This document shows, piece by piece, positions 41,246-49,652 of a stretch of 64,000 bases of DNA. The notes below the pieces were generated by a model, which had not been told where the DNA came from, ran no database searches, and saw nothing but the letters and a program-made list of their open reading frames with translations. Where the stretch lies: positions 1 to 64,000 of the forward strand of contig NZ_JWJH01000020.1 in NCBI RefSeq assembly GCF_000949865.1. The letters are read 5' to 3'. Position 1 is the first letter of the stretch. The number at the start of each line of letters is the position of its first letter. This DNA comes from Rhizobium nepotum 39/7. GTDB lineage: Bacteria; Pseudomonadota; Alphaproteobacteria; Rhizobiales; Rhizobiaceae. A program made the position numbers and the translations under genes.

Positions 41246-41737
41246 ATGACGATGAAAACTCTGTCGGGTTTGTTTGCGGGCTTTCTGGCATTGCTTCCGG
41301 TGACAGTGGCGCATTCGCAGGTTGTCGGCGAGGTGGGTGTCGACTGGATCGGCAACGATATCGTCATCGAGGCGATTGCCGACCCCAAGATCAAGGGCGT
41401 GACCTGCCATGTGACCTATTTCGAGCGCGGCGTCATCGACCGGCTGAAGAACGGCAACTGGTTCGAGGACCCTTCGAACAACGCCATTTCCTGTAGCCAG
41501 ACGGGGCCGGTGGAAATCGGCGACATCGATCTGTCCAAGGGCGGGGAAGAGGTGTTCCGGCAAGGCATGTCGCTGGTCTGGAAGAAGCTCGTCGTCAGCC
41601 GCGTCTATGACAAGGCCAATGATACGCTGATCTATCTGGTGCATGCGCGGGAACTGACTGACGGTTCGGCCAAGATGGCGATTTCCACGGTGCCGCTCTA
41701 TAACCAGCAGGTGACGTGGGAAAAGGGCAAGCCGTGA
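41246..41737 (+). CDS. creA: CreA family periplasmic protein
   Basis: A 163-residue protein with a signal peptide (MTMKTLSGLFAGFLALLP to AHSQ) and the CreA motifs VGEVGVDWIGNDI, DPKIKGVTCHVTYFERGV, DPSNNAISC and VSRVYDKANDTLIYL. The family is conserved in proteobacteria; the molecular role is unknown. GGAG lies ten bases upstream. It is followed by an intergenic palindromic repeat. Confidence 0.9.
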   Translation: MTMKTLSGLFAGFLALLPVTVAHSQVVGEVGVDWIGNDIVIEAIADPKIKGVTCHVTYFERGVIDRLKNGNWFEDPSNNAISCSQTGPVEIGDIDLSKGGEEVFRQGMSLVWKKLVVSRVYDKANDTLIYLVHARELTDGSAKMAISTVPLYNQQVTWEKGKP

Positions 41738-41752
41738 GGGTTGTCCAACCCT

Positions 41753-41870
41753 CTCCGTCATGCCGGACTTGATCCGGCATCCAGCCACGGCGCGTCTGCG
41801 CCGTGAAAGAGTCTTACGCGATCAAGGACTTGAACGCACTGGACCCCGGATCAAGTCCGGGGTGACGGAG
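41753..41870. repeat. Palindromic intergenic repeat element with paired arms
   Basis: Two 32-base arms (41753-41784 and 41839-41870) form a near-perfect inverted pair: one runs CTCCGTCATGCCGGACTTGA, the other ends CAAGTCCGGGGTGACGGAG. Each arm is itself a small palindrome. The central 54 bases differ. Elements of this type are abundant between alphaproteobacterial genes. There is one copy in this window. It lies after creA and before the convergent cheW. Confidence 0.7.
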
Positions 41871-41946
41871 TTTTACTGAATCGGGACTGCCAAATTAAAC
41901 ATCCCGCCGCTTCAACGGCGCTGACGTAGACAATAGCTCGGCCCTA

Positions 41947-42414
41947 TCAGGCCGCTTCGCGCGCCAGCTCGTCGGCGATCACGGTGTCGAGGTTGAGGAA
42001 GCAGACCATGCTTTTTTCCAGCGCCACGATACCGCGGCAGAAGTTGCGCTGTTCTTCCGGAATGATATCGGGCGCGGGCTGCAAATCCTCGGAGCGGATG
42101 GTCATCATGTCGGAGACCTGTTCCACCAGAAGTCCCACCAGCTTGCCGCCGATATCGGTGACGATGATGGCGGAGCGTTCGGAAGGCTCGGTCATCTTCA
42201 TGCCGAGGCGTCCTGCCATGTCGATGACGGGAATGACGGCGCCGCGCAGATTGATGAGGCCGAGAACATAAGGCGGTGTGTGCGGCATCGGGGTGACGGG
42301 CGCCCAGCCGCGAATTTCGCGGATCGCCATGATGTCGATGCAGAATTCCTGACCGCCGAGATGGAAGGAAACGATTTCGAGATATGCGCCGGATTGCTTG
42401 ATGGCGTTGGACAT
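41947..42414 (-). CDS. cheW: Chemotaxis coupling protein CheW
   Basis: A 155-residue SH3-like CheW, which links chemoreceptors to CheA. Motifs: EIVSFHLGGQEFCIDI, LGLINLRGAVIPVIDM and VLEQ-like GLLVEQVSDMM. The start at 42414 drops an unsupported N-terminal extension. No cheA, receptor or cheY lies nearby, so this is a solitary cheW. Confidence 0.92.
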   Translation of the reverse strand: MSNAIKQSGAYLEIVSFHLGGQEFCIDIMAIREIRGWAPVTPMPHTPPYVLGLINLRGAVIPVIDMAGRLGMKMTEPSERSAIIVTDIGGKLVGLLVEQVSDMMTIRSEDLQPAPDIIPEEQRNFCRGIVALEKSMVCFLNLDTVIADELAREAA

Positions 42415-42638
42415 GGCGGCAGGTTTCCTCTGGCGGCTCTTGGGCAGGCCCATGCATGATTGAGCTTTATGCGGTGGCCGGAACGGACCGGGAGACATCA
42501 TGTCGGGATTTGAAAAACCGCTATGGTTATATTGCACAGCAAGATTTTAAACTTTCCCTAACAATTGCCGATATTCCGTCTGCAAAACCCAGTATTTTGG
42601 CGGTTTTCGTGCCGGTGCAAACAGGTTATGATGGAGAT

Positions 42639-42797
42639 ATGAACGCGATCGTTTCCAATCCGCTGAAGTTTATTCTGGCAAGTCTTGCGGTAGTGGCCTC
42701 GCTTGCCATCGTGCTTCTTGCCTTCGACGGCTGGGTGCGGCACAGCACGGATATTTTCCTCTCTACCGTGCAAAGCGGAATTGCCTGGTGTCTGTGA
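42639..42797 (+). CDS. 52-residue membrane peptide
   Basis: A small frame with GGAG five bases before the ATG. It encodes a short basic head (SNPLK), one long helix (FILASLAVVASLAIVLLAF), and an amphipathic tail ending SGIAWCL. The tail and head suggest a single-pass inner-membrane microprotein. It lies between cheW and the SCO gene on the SCO strand. Function unknown. Confidence 0.5.
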   Translation: MNAIVSNPLKFILASLAVVASLAIVLLAFDGWVRHSTDIFLSTVQSGIAWCL

Positions 42798-42939
42798 CAC
42801 CTTTCCAGGCCCGAGCTTTGTGACAAATCAGCGCGGTAGCCAGCAAATACGCCCAGTTGATTTGCGGTCGCCGCCGCCGTTCGCTATCAGACGACAAGGC
42901 CTGCAATATCCAGCCGGTCTTTCGGGGTAGGATTGGACA

Positions 42940-43539
42940 ATGAGAAACATTCGCATCGTATTGTGGGCCGTGGTGCTCGTTCTTGCCGGTGTCGTCAGCT
43001 GGTTGACGATCGAGATGACGAAAACCCGCGAGGAGATGGTGGAAACGGTCTATGGCGTGCCGTTCGAACTCACGGCGCAAAACGGTCAGCCGATCACCGA
43101 AAAGGCCTTTCAGGGCAAGCCGACAGCGCTGTTCTTCGGTTTCACCCATTGCCCGGAAGTCTGCCCGACAACGCTGTTCGAACTGAACGGCTGGATGGAG
43201 AAGGTGGATCCGGCCGGCGACAAGCTGCAGGCCTATTTCGTGTCTGTTGATCCCGAGCGCGATACGCCTGAGATCATGCAGCAATATGTCTCCAACGTCT
43301 CTAAGCGGATCACCGGCATTACCGGTTCGGCCGACAAGATCGCCGAGACGCTGAAGGGCTACCGCATCTATGCCAAGAAGGTGCCGGTCGACGAAAAGGA
43401 TCCGAATGGCGATTACACCATGGATCACACGGCGTCCGTCATTCTGCTCGATGCCAATGGCCGCTTTTCCGGGACCATTGCTTACGGGGAAAACCCCGAT
43501 GTTGCCGAGCAGAAGCTCCAGAATCTTCTGAAGGGCTGA
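42940..43539 (+). CDS. SCO1/SenC family copper chaperone
   Basis: A 199-residue membrane-anchored thioredoxin-fold protein. N-terminal helix (IVLWAVVLVLAGVVSWLTI), copper-binding CPEVC (Cys71, Cys75) and His163 in MDHTA. SCO proteins deliver copper to the CuA site of cytochrome oxidase or reduce its cysteines. It ends at a terminator and is followed by prmA. Confidence 0.92.
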   Translation: MRNIRIVLWAVVLVLAGVVSWLTIEMTKTREEMVETVYGVPFELTAQNGQPITEKAFQGKPTALFFGFTHCPEVCPTTLFELNGWMEKVDPAGDKLQAYFVSVDPERDTPEIMQQYVSNVSKRITGITGSADKIAETLKGYRIYAKKVPVDEKDPNGDYTMDHTASVILLDANGRFSGTIAYGENPDVAEQKLQNLLKG

Positions 43540-43610
43540 GCAAGGCGGCATAATTATGCCTGGCTTATTGGACTGGCCGAGGTTTTGTGGCAAAGGCAAG
43601 CACAGGACCA

Positions 43611-43647
43611 TTAAAGCGCGTCACGCTGTGACACGCTTTAATTTTTT
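43611..43647 (+). terminator. Terminator after the SCO gene
   Basis: Stem TTAAAGCG-C-GTCA / TGAC-A-CGCTTTAA (one internal mismatch) around CGCTG, running into TTTTTTG. Confidence 0.8.
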
Positions 43648-43655
43648 GTTTCCAC

Positions 43656-43700
43656 GCATGTCTTCTTCCCAAAGCCGCTGCACACGTTTGGGAGACATGC
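43656..43700 (+). promoter_or_regulatory. Long hairpin in the prmA leader
   Basis: GCATGTCT (43656-43663) pairs with AGACATGC (43693-43700), and CCCAAA (43668-43673) with TTTGGG (43687-43692); a 4-base bulge TCTT separates the two on the left side, with a 13-base loop. It lies 24 bases before the GTG start of prmA and has no U-run, so it looks like an operator or leader structure, not a terminator. Confidence 0.45.
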
Positions 43701-43724
43701 TTTAGCCAGAGAAAGCAGCCCGCC

Positions 43725-44603
43725 GTGAGCGAAATCCGACTTTACGTCACCACGACCGAAATCAAGGCCGGTGAAATCATCGATCTCATGTCGGACTATT
43801 TCGGCGAGGAGGATATCGCGATCGCCACCACCGAGGTGGATGAGAAGCGCGACATCTGGGAAGCCTCGGTCTATCTCATGGCCGATCAGGAAGACGAATT
43901 CCGCGAGCGGGTCGAGGCTTTGCTCGCACCTGTCTTTCCCGGTCTCGTTATCCAGAAGGAGATCGTTCCCGATATAGACTGGATCGCCAAGTCGCTCGAG
44001 GGGCTGAAACCGGTGCGGGCAGGGCGCTTCATCGTTTATGGCGCGCATGATCGCGACAAGGTGCGGCCAAACGATCTGGCGATCGAAATCGAAGCGGGGC
44101 AGGCTTTCGGCACCGGCCATCATGGCACGACGGCGGGCTGCCTTGAGATGATCGAGGACGTTCTGCGGGCGCGGACCGTGCGCAATGCGCTGGATCTCGG
44201 CACCGGCAGCGGCGTCCTGGCGATTGCTGTGCGCAAGATGCGCCATATTCCCGTGCTCGCGACGGATATCGACCCTATCGCCGTCAAGGTGGCGAAGGAG
44301 AATGTGCGGCTGAACGGCATCGTCTCCGGGCTGGCACTGGAAACGGCGCCGGGCTTCCATTCGGATGCCTTCCGCAAACATGGTCCGTTCGACCTCATCA
44401 TCGCCAATATTCTGGCGCGGCCGCTCATCAAGATGGCGCCGCAGCTCGTCACGCATCTGGCGCCCGGCGGCACCGTCATCCTGTCGGGAATTCTCGCATC
44501 GCAGCGCTGGAAGGTTCTCGCCGCCTATAATGGCGCGCGGCTATCCCATGTCCGCACCATCTGGCGCAATGGCTGGGTCACGCTGCATCTGCGCAAGGAC
44601 TGA
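43725..44603 (+). CDS. prmA: Ribosomal protein L11 methyltransferase
   Basis: A 292-residue SAM-dependent enzyme that trimethylates L11. An N-terminal substrate domain (about 1-110) precedes a class I fold with GTGHHGTT, LDLGTGSGVLAIA and ATDIDPIAVKVAKEN, and a NILARPL motif, as in PrmA. Start is GTG at 43725. Confidence 0.93.
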   Translation: MSEIRLYVTTTEIKAGEIIDLMSDYFGEEDIAIATTEVDEKRDIWEASVYLMADQEDEFRERVEALLAPVFPGLVIQKEIVPDIDWIAKSLEGLKPVRAGRFIVYGAHDRDKVRPNDLAIEIEAGQAFGTGHHGTTAGCLEMIEDVLRARTVRNALDLGTGSGVLAIAVRKMRHIPVLATDIDPIAVKVAKENVRLNGIVSGLALETAPGFHSDAFRKHGPFDLIIANILARPLIKMAPQLVTHLAPGGTVILSGILASQRWKVLAAYNGARLSHVRTIWRNGWVTLHLRKD

Positions 44604-44636
44604 GGCTCTCGGGGTATCCCTTTGGGGCAAAAGAAA

Positions 44637-44658
44637 AGGCGGCGCTTTCGCGCCGCCT
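44637..44658 (-). terminator. Terminator of the DUF1127 gene
   Basis: Nine-base stem AGGCGGCGC / GCGCCGCCT with loop TTTC; on the minus strand it is followed by TTTTCTTTT, so it ends the leftward small gene. Confidence 0.8.
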
Positions 44659-44753
44659 GAAAACCCGCGAGCATATGGGAGGGAAGTTGCTCAAGCGGGT
44701 CGACGTATTCCTGTTCAGGCGCGGTGGAGGGAGGATCGCCGCGCCGGATGTGA

Positions 44754-44927
44754 TCAGAATACGTAGCTGGACTTTGCATTGCGGCGAAGATCGGCGCGGT
44801 TCATGCCGAGCGCTTCGAGCGACTTGTCGTCGAGGTTAAGCAGGGCAGCGTTGACATGACGGCTGACCTGACGCTCGCGTGCTTCAATAACGCGATCGAA
44901 GGCGTTGCGGAGGAAAGATTTTGCCAT
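44754..44927 (-). CDS. DUF1127 small protein
   Basis: A 57-residue arginine-rich protein: MAKSFLRNAFDRVIEARERQ, then VSRHVNAALLNLDDKSLEA, then LGMNRADLRRNAKSSYVF. The L-x(2)-L-D-D-K-x-L-x-x-L-G-x-x-R-x-D motif defines DUF1127. Short members in Agrobacterium are known regulators of RNA and metabolism. AAGGA lies eight bases upstream and a terminator follows. Confidence 0.9.
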   Translation of the reverse strand: MAKSFLRNAFDRVIEARERQVSRHVNAALLNLDDKSLEALGMNRADLRRNAKSSYVF

Positions 44928-45028
44928 TGCTTCAAATCCTTGTTTGCCAGGAGAGTATCTCTCTCGCTGTGTTGATCTTGATATAAGCGATGTGTTTTTG
45001 TTTAGTTAGAGGGGATGCTTCAGGGTAG

Positions 45029-45047
45029 ATGTGCATTTAATGCATAT
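45029..45047. promoter_or_regulatory. Near-perfect palindrome between the DUF1127 and aminopeptidase genes
   Basis: ATGTGCATT-T-AATGCATAT, a 19-base inverted repeat with one mismatch and a 13-base perfect core. It lies 102 bases upstream of the DUF1127 start, in a 290-base AT-rich divergent region, and is a candidate operator. Confidence 0.35.
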
Positions 45048-45220
45048 CACTCGTTTTTTAGTATTACTTATTTCACCAAATATGCACAATTTATCGCCGT
45101 AGTCGGTTCCGTCATATATGGCTTGAAACCGGGTTTGCCCGCATGGCATTGTCTGGTTGCGCTGTCGATGTGACGGCGCGACAGAACAGCTTTCCTCATG
45201 ACAGTTTCCGAAAGATGCCC

Positions 45221-47062
45221 ATGTTCCAGACCTTCGAAAACAAATCCGCGCCGCAATTCGGCAAGGCACGCGTCGAGGCGCTGCGCGCCAGTTTCGACGC
45301 CCTCGGTATCGACGGTTTTCTGGTGCCGCGCGCCGATGAATATCAGGGCGAATATGTGCCGGAATCCTCCGAGCGGCTGTCATGGCTGACGGGATTTACC
45401 GGCTCCGCCGGCATCGCGCTGATAACGCGTGCGCAGGCGGTGGTTTTTGTCGATGGCCGTTACACGACGCAGCTTGCCTCGCAGGTTGACCAATCGATAT
45501 TCAGCGGCGGCGATCTGGTCGGCGCACCGCCCTCCGTCTGGTTGTCGGAACACGGCACGAAGGGCTTCCGATTGGGCATCGATCCCTGGCTGCATACCGG
45601 CGCTGAACTGAAGCGTCTGGAAAAGGTACTCGCGGCCAAGGGCGGCTCCGTCGTCCTGCTTGAAACCAATCCGCTCGATGCCCTGTGGCAAGACCGTCCT
45701 TCCGAACCGCTGGAACCCGTCGTCATCCAGCCGGAGGCCTTTACGGGCAAGCTGGCGAAGGAAAAGATCGCCTCGCTTGCGGAGACGGTGTCTGCCAAGG
45801 GTGCGAACGCCCTGCTGGTGACTGATCCGTCTTCCATTGCCTGGATTTTCAATATTCGCGGCAACGACGTGCCGCATACGCCGCATCCGCTTGCCCGCGC
45901 CATCATCTATGCGGATGGCAAGGCCGATATTTTTCTCGATAAACGCAAGACGGGTATAGAGGCCGAGGCCTATCTGGCGCAGCTGGCAACGCAATTGCCG
46001 CCATCGAAGATCGCTGATCGTCTGCACGCCATTGCCAGCGCCAAAGGCCGTGTCCTTGTCGATGCCGATCTGACGCCCGTGGCGCTGACAGGGGCGATCA
46101 CGGCGGCGGGCGGCTCCCTGGTCGAGGAGGCCGATCCCGTCCGCTTGCCGCGTGCCTGCAAGAACGACGCCGAGATTGCCGGTTCGGCCGCAGCCCATGT
46201 GCAGGACGGCGCGGCCATGGTTGAATATCTCTGCTGGCTGGATCGTCAGCAGCCGGGCAGCGTCACCGAAATCGCGGCCGTGAAGGCGTTGGAGGCGACG
46301 CGCGCTAAAATAGGGCAGGGGCTGCAAAACCCGCTGAAGGACGTGTCTTTCGATACGATTTCCGGCGCGGGCGAACATGCCGCCATCATCCACTACCGCG
46401 TCACCACCGATACCGACCGGACACTTGCCGACGGTGAGATGTTCCTCGTCGATTCCGGCGCGCAATATGTCAATGGCACCACGGATATCACCCGCACCGT
46501 GGCGATCGGGAATGTCCCTGAAGATCAGCGACGTTTCTTCACGCTGGTATTGAAAGGCATGATCGCCATCAGCGCCGCACGGTTTCCGAAGGGAACGCGC
46601 GGTTGCGATCTCGATCCGCTGGCGCGCGTCGCGCTTTGGAAGGCCGGGGCGGATTATGCCCATGGCACCGGGCACGGCGTCGGCTCCTATCTTTCGGTGC
46701 ATGAGGGGCCGCAGCGTATTTCAAGGCTTTCGACGCAGGAATTGCTGCCGGGCATGATCCTGTCAAACGAGCCGGGTTATTACCGTCCCGGCGCTTTCGG
46801 CATCCGCATCGAAAACCTGATCTATGTGCGAGAGGCGGAAGCGGTGGCGGGCGGCGATCAGCCGATGTTGTCGTTCGAGACACTGACCTGGTGCCCCATC
46901 GACCGCAGGCTGGTCATCACGGCACTTTTGACCGATGAAGAGCTTGACTGGCTGAACGCCTATCACGCCGACGTTCTGGTAAAGCTTCTGCCTTTGATCG
47001 CTGATGAAGAGGTGAAGGCGTGGCTGGTAGCAGCCACGCGGCCTCTGGAGCGGAGCGCTTAA
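45221..47062 (+). CDS. Xaa-Pro aminopeptidase (M24B, aminopeptidase P)
   Basis: A 613-residue aminopeptidase P of the long (eukaryote-like) type: two N-terminal creatinase-like domains (about 1-300), then the M24 pita-bread domain. Dinuclear metal ligands are visible: Asp in LVDSGAQYVNGTTDITRT (two Asp), His in HGTGHGVG, Glu in SNEPGYY, and Glu in IRIENLIYV. It should remove the N-terminal residue before Pro. The start at 45221 (MFQTFE) is preferred over 45143 or 45215. Confidence 0.92.
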   Translation: MFQTFENKSAPQFGKARVEALRASFDALGIDGFLVPRADEYQGEYVPESSERLSWLTGFTGSAGIALITRAQAVVFVDGRYTTQLASQVDQSIFSGGDLVGAPPSVWLSEHGTKGFRLGIDPWLHTGAELKRLEKVLAAKGGSVVLLETNPLDALWQDRPSEPLEPVVIQPEAFTGKLAKEKIASLAETVSAKGANALLVTDPSSIAWIFNIRGNDVPHTPHPLARAIIYADGKADIFLDKRKTGIEAEAYLAQLATQLPPSKIADRLHAIASAKGRVLVDADLTPVALTGAITAAGGSLVEEADPVRLPRACKNDAEIAGSAAAHVQDGAAMVEYLCWLDRQQPGSVTEIAAVKALEATRAKIGQGLQNPLKDVSFDTISGAGEHAAIIHYRVTTDTDRTLADGEMFLVDSGAQYVNGTTDITRTVAIGNVPEDQRRFFTLVLKGMIAISAARFPKGTRGCDLDPLARVALWKAGADYAHGTGHGVGSYLSVHEGPQRISRLSTQELLPGMILSNEPGYYRPGAFGIRIENLIYVREAEAVAGGDQPMLSFETLTWCPIDRRLVITALLTDEELDWLNAYHADVLVKLLPLIADEEVKAWLVAATRPLERSA

Positions 47063-47373
47063 AGGACAGAAAAGTGCCTGATGGTGATGACGATCGCCCA
47101 GCCCACGGCCAGCATCGTCAGGCCGGGGAAACGCAGGCAGACCAGAAGTGCCGCCACCATGCCGATCTTGACTTCGTATCCGCCTTCGAAAAAGGCGGGT
47201 GCGACCAACGTGGTCAAAACCGCGACGGGAACGGCGTTCAGTCCCGCCTCCATGCGTGGCGGGATGGATTTCATCCGCGTCATCAGAACATAACCGCCGA
47301 TGCGGGTGAGATAGGTGGCGACGGCGGCGAGCGCGATCAGGATCAGGGTATCGGCGTGCAGCAGATCGCTCAT
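47059..47373 (-). CDS. azlD: AzlD family transport subunit
   Basis: A 104-residue four-helix protein of the AzlD family (branched-chain amino-acid export small subunit): LIALAAVATYLTRIGGYVL, RMEAGLNAVPVAVLTTLVAP. It overlaps the azlC gene by 4 bases (ATGA) and its stop overlaps the end of the aminopeptidase gene. Confidence 0.88.
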   Translation of the reverse strand: MSDLLHADTLILIALAAVATYLTRIGGYVLMTRMKSIPPRMEAGLNAVPVAVLTTLVAPAFFEGGYEVKIGMVAALLVCLRFPGLTMLAVGWAIVITIRHFSVL

Positions 47374-48089
47374 GGCGTTTCCACCTTGTTTTCAGGATTG
47401 GCCTCGCCGTTCGGTTTCGGCGGATAGAGGACTGCGACGAGAATGCCCGCAAGCGCGCCGAGGCTGACATGCCAGGGCGAACCGACGATGTGATAGGCGA
47501 CCGTTGCGCCGAGCGCGCTTGCCAGCATTACCGGGTAGAAATTCTCCCGCTGGCGGAAGCTTAAGACCATGCCCATGAAATAGATCGGCAACAGCACATC
47601 GAGGCCGATGGCTTTCGGATCGCCGATGAGGTTGCCGAGCGACGCACCGACAATGGTCATGGCCAGCCACAGGACATAGACCGGTGCGGCGAAGCCCATA
47701 TACCAGGCGAAGCCGACGGTGCCGGTATTTTCATATTTTCTGACCGATTCGGCGAATTGCGGATCCACCAGCACGAAGAAGCCAGCCGCCTTTTGCAGGA
47801 AAGACCAGTTGGAGATCATTTTGGCAATGGCGGCCGAATAGAGGATATGGCGGAAATTGACGGCGAAGACCGAGAGAACGATCAGCCAGGGGGCGACCTT
47901 CTGGCCGAATAATTCTATGCCGACCAGCTGGCTCGCGCCGGCATAAACGGTGCCGCTCATGATCGTGGCTTCGACGACGCTCAGCCCGTTATCGACCGCG
48001 ACCGCGCCGAACAGCGCACCGAAGGGGGCGGCGGAAAGGGCAATCGGGAAGCCGCTTTTAAGACCTTCGCGAAAATCAGTATTGGACAT
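47370..48089 (-). CDS. azlC: AzlC family transporter subunit
   Basis: A 239-residue AzlC membrane protein: FREGLKSGFPIALSAAPFGALFG, ATIMSGTVYAGASQLVGIEL and LSVFAVNFRHILYSA. With AzlD it forms an exporter for branched-chain amino acids or analogues. The start at 48089 has AAGGAG ten bases upstream; a longer frame to 48152 is rejected. It overlaps azlD by 4 bases. Confidence 0.9.
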   Translation of the reverse strand: MSNTDFREGLKSGFPIALSAAPFGALFGAVAVDNGLSVVEATIMSGTVYAGASQLVGIELFGQKVAPWLIVLSVFAVNFRHILYSAAIAKMISNWSFLQKAAGFFVLVDPQFAESVRKYENTGTVGFAWYMGFAAPVYVLWLAMTIVGASLGNLIGDPKAIGLDVLLPIYFMGMVLSFRQRENFYPVMLASALGATVAYHIVGSPWHVSLGALAGILVAVLYPPKPNGEANPENKVETP

Positions 48090-48269
48090 TGTATAGGAAC
48101 TCCTTGCCCGCCGCTCTATCGCCGTCCCGGCCGGGTGGCAAACAAATTGCATGAATGGATCGATTGATTCCCTTGAAGCTTCCGTTACGGTAACGCCGAA
48201 ATGCGACGTCGGACGGAAGGCCTCATCCGGTTTTGTTCCCCGCCGAAACAGTTGAATTATGAGGAATCG

Positions 48270-48506
48270 ATGCTGGAGAAGCAGGAAAAGGCGGTCTTGG
48301 CCGCGCGTATCAAGGAATATCTTGCCCAGGAGACTGAAATCGAGATCGGCTCCCTACAGGCGGAAATCTTCGTCGATTTTCTGGCCGAGGAAGTCGGGTA
48401 TGTTTTTTACAATCAGGGGCTCAAGGATGCGCAGGCCGCGATCATGAGGCGTCTGGAGGATGCGGCGGGCGATATCGACGTGCTGGAGAAACCGAGGTTG
48501 CGCTGA
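48270..48506 (+). CDS. DUF2164 family protein
   Basis: A 78-residue acidic protein with DUF2164 features: LAARIKEYLAQETEIEIGSL, FLAEEVGYVFYNQGLKDAQA. GAGGA precedes the ATG at 48270. The family is widespread and uncharacterised. It converges with pncA, seven bases apart. Confidence 0.82.
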   Translation: MLEKQEKAVLAARIKEYLAQETEIEIGSLQAEIFVDFLAEEVGYVFYNQGLKDAQAAIMRRLEDAAGDIDVLEKPRLR

Positions 48507-48513
48507 GGGTTGC

Positions 48514-49140
48514 TCAGTCGCGCAAGATGTCACGGCTCTTGATGATCGCTGCACCCTTTTCCCGCATGGTCGCGATCGAAGCATTTATTCCCTGCGGATC
48601 GATGCCGCGGCTTGCATCCTCGATGAAACGCACCTTGACGCCGGGCAGCATGTCGAGGGCATCGAGCACTGAAAAACTGACGCAATAATCGGTAGCAAGG
48701 CCGCAGATATCGAGCTGCTTCACGCCCTGACGGGTCAGATAATCGGCAAGGCCGGTCGTAGCCCCCTGATCGTTGTCGCGAAAGGCGGAATAGCTGTCGA
48801 CGGCGGGATTTTCGCCCTTCTGTTGAATGTAGTCGAAAGCGTCCGTCTTCAGATCGGGGTGGAATTCCGCATCCGGCGTGCCCTGTACGCAATGGTCCGG
48901 CCACATCATCTGCGGCTTGCCGGAGAGTTCGCCCATATCGAACGGCTTCTTGCCGGGATGCTGCGAGGCGAAACTGCCGTGATTTTCCGGGTGCCAGTCC
49001 TGCGAGGCGACGATCAGATCGTAACCGCCATTGTCGATCAGGGCATTGGCGACGGGCACGACCCTGTCGCCATCGGCAACGGCCAGATTACCACCAGGAC
49101 AAAAGCCGTTCTGGATATCGATAAGCAGTAGCGCCTTCAT
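48514..49140 (-). CDS. pncA: Nicotinamidase
   Basis: A 208-residue isochorismatase-fold hydrolase converting nicotinamide to nicotinate in NAD salvage. LLIDIQNGFCPGG (catalytic Asp8), metal-binding DWHPENHGSFAS, WPDHCVQGT, the catalytic Lys near QQKGENP and the nucleophile Cys in LATDYCVSFS. Full-length and unremarkable. Confidence 0.94.
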   Translation of the reverse strand: MKALLLIDIQNGFCPGGNLAVADGDRVVPVANALIDNGGYDLIVASQDWHPENHGSFASQHPGKKPFDMGELSGKPQMMWPDHCVQGTPDAEFHPDLKTDAFDYIQQKGENPAVDSYSAFRDNDQGATTGLADYLTRQGVKQLDICGLATDYCVSFSVLDALDMLPGVKVRFIEDASRGIDPQGINASIATMREKGAAIIKSRDILRD

Positions 49141-49652
49141 GATTTTCCTCCCTTATTTCCGGGCAGGATGCCAAGCCGGCATTGGCGGATCAAGTACCCT
49201 TTCGACCTTTGTACGGGCTTGATGGGCGATCACATAGGCCTGCCCGTCGCAGTCCCGCCGCATTTGCAGCAAATTTCCGGCCAAGTCGGAATTTACCTGA
49301 CGATGCGGCGAAGGAAACTTTAAAGGCCGATGACGTCCGGAAGGGCAATGTCCGCGACAGGACAGCGCTTGTTGTTGAACCGGCGTGGCGTGCCTTGCGG
49401 AAATCGAATGCGATTTTGCACCGAGACGCTCGGACGCAACAGTCGCGCCCGGTTGTTTTACCTTCGCCTGACAATGCGCAGACCTTAACGAATTATTTTT
49501 GCAGGGACTCGTAAACACTTTGGTTACCATAATTCGTCATGCTTCGAGCCAGTCAATTCCGAAACCGGCCGGGTGTCCGCCCGCTGTTCGGATGCCCCAA
49601 AATCTCTCCGGCTTTGGCCGGGTGTGCGTGAACGGTTCGAGTAACGAGTATC
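49141..49652. other. Gene-free region between pncA and the DUF2778 gene
   Basis: 512 bases with no convincing frame. The right part (49485-49520) is AT-rich with TTAACG, a GACTC site and GGTTACC, and likely holds the promoter for the next gene. Nothing structured or repeated was seen. Confidence 0.55.

Noticed and set aside
49153..49530. Frames in the pncA-DUF2778 gap
   Set aside because: No family resemblance, poor starts and mixed composition; kept as non-coding.
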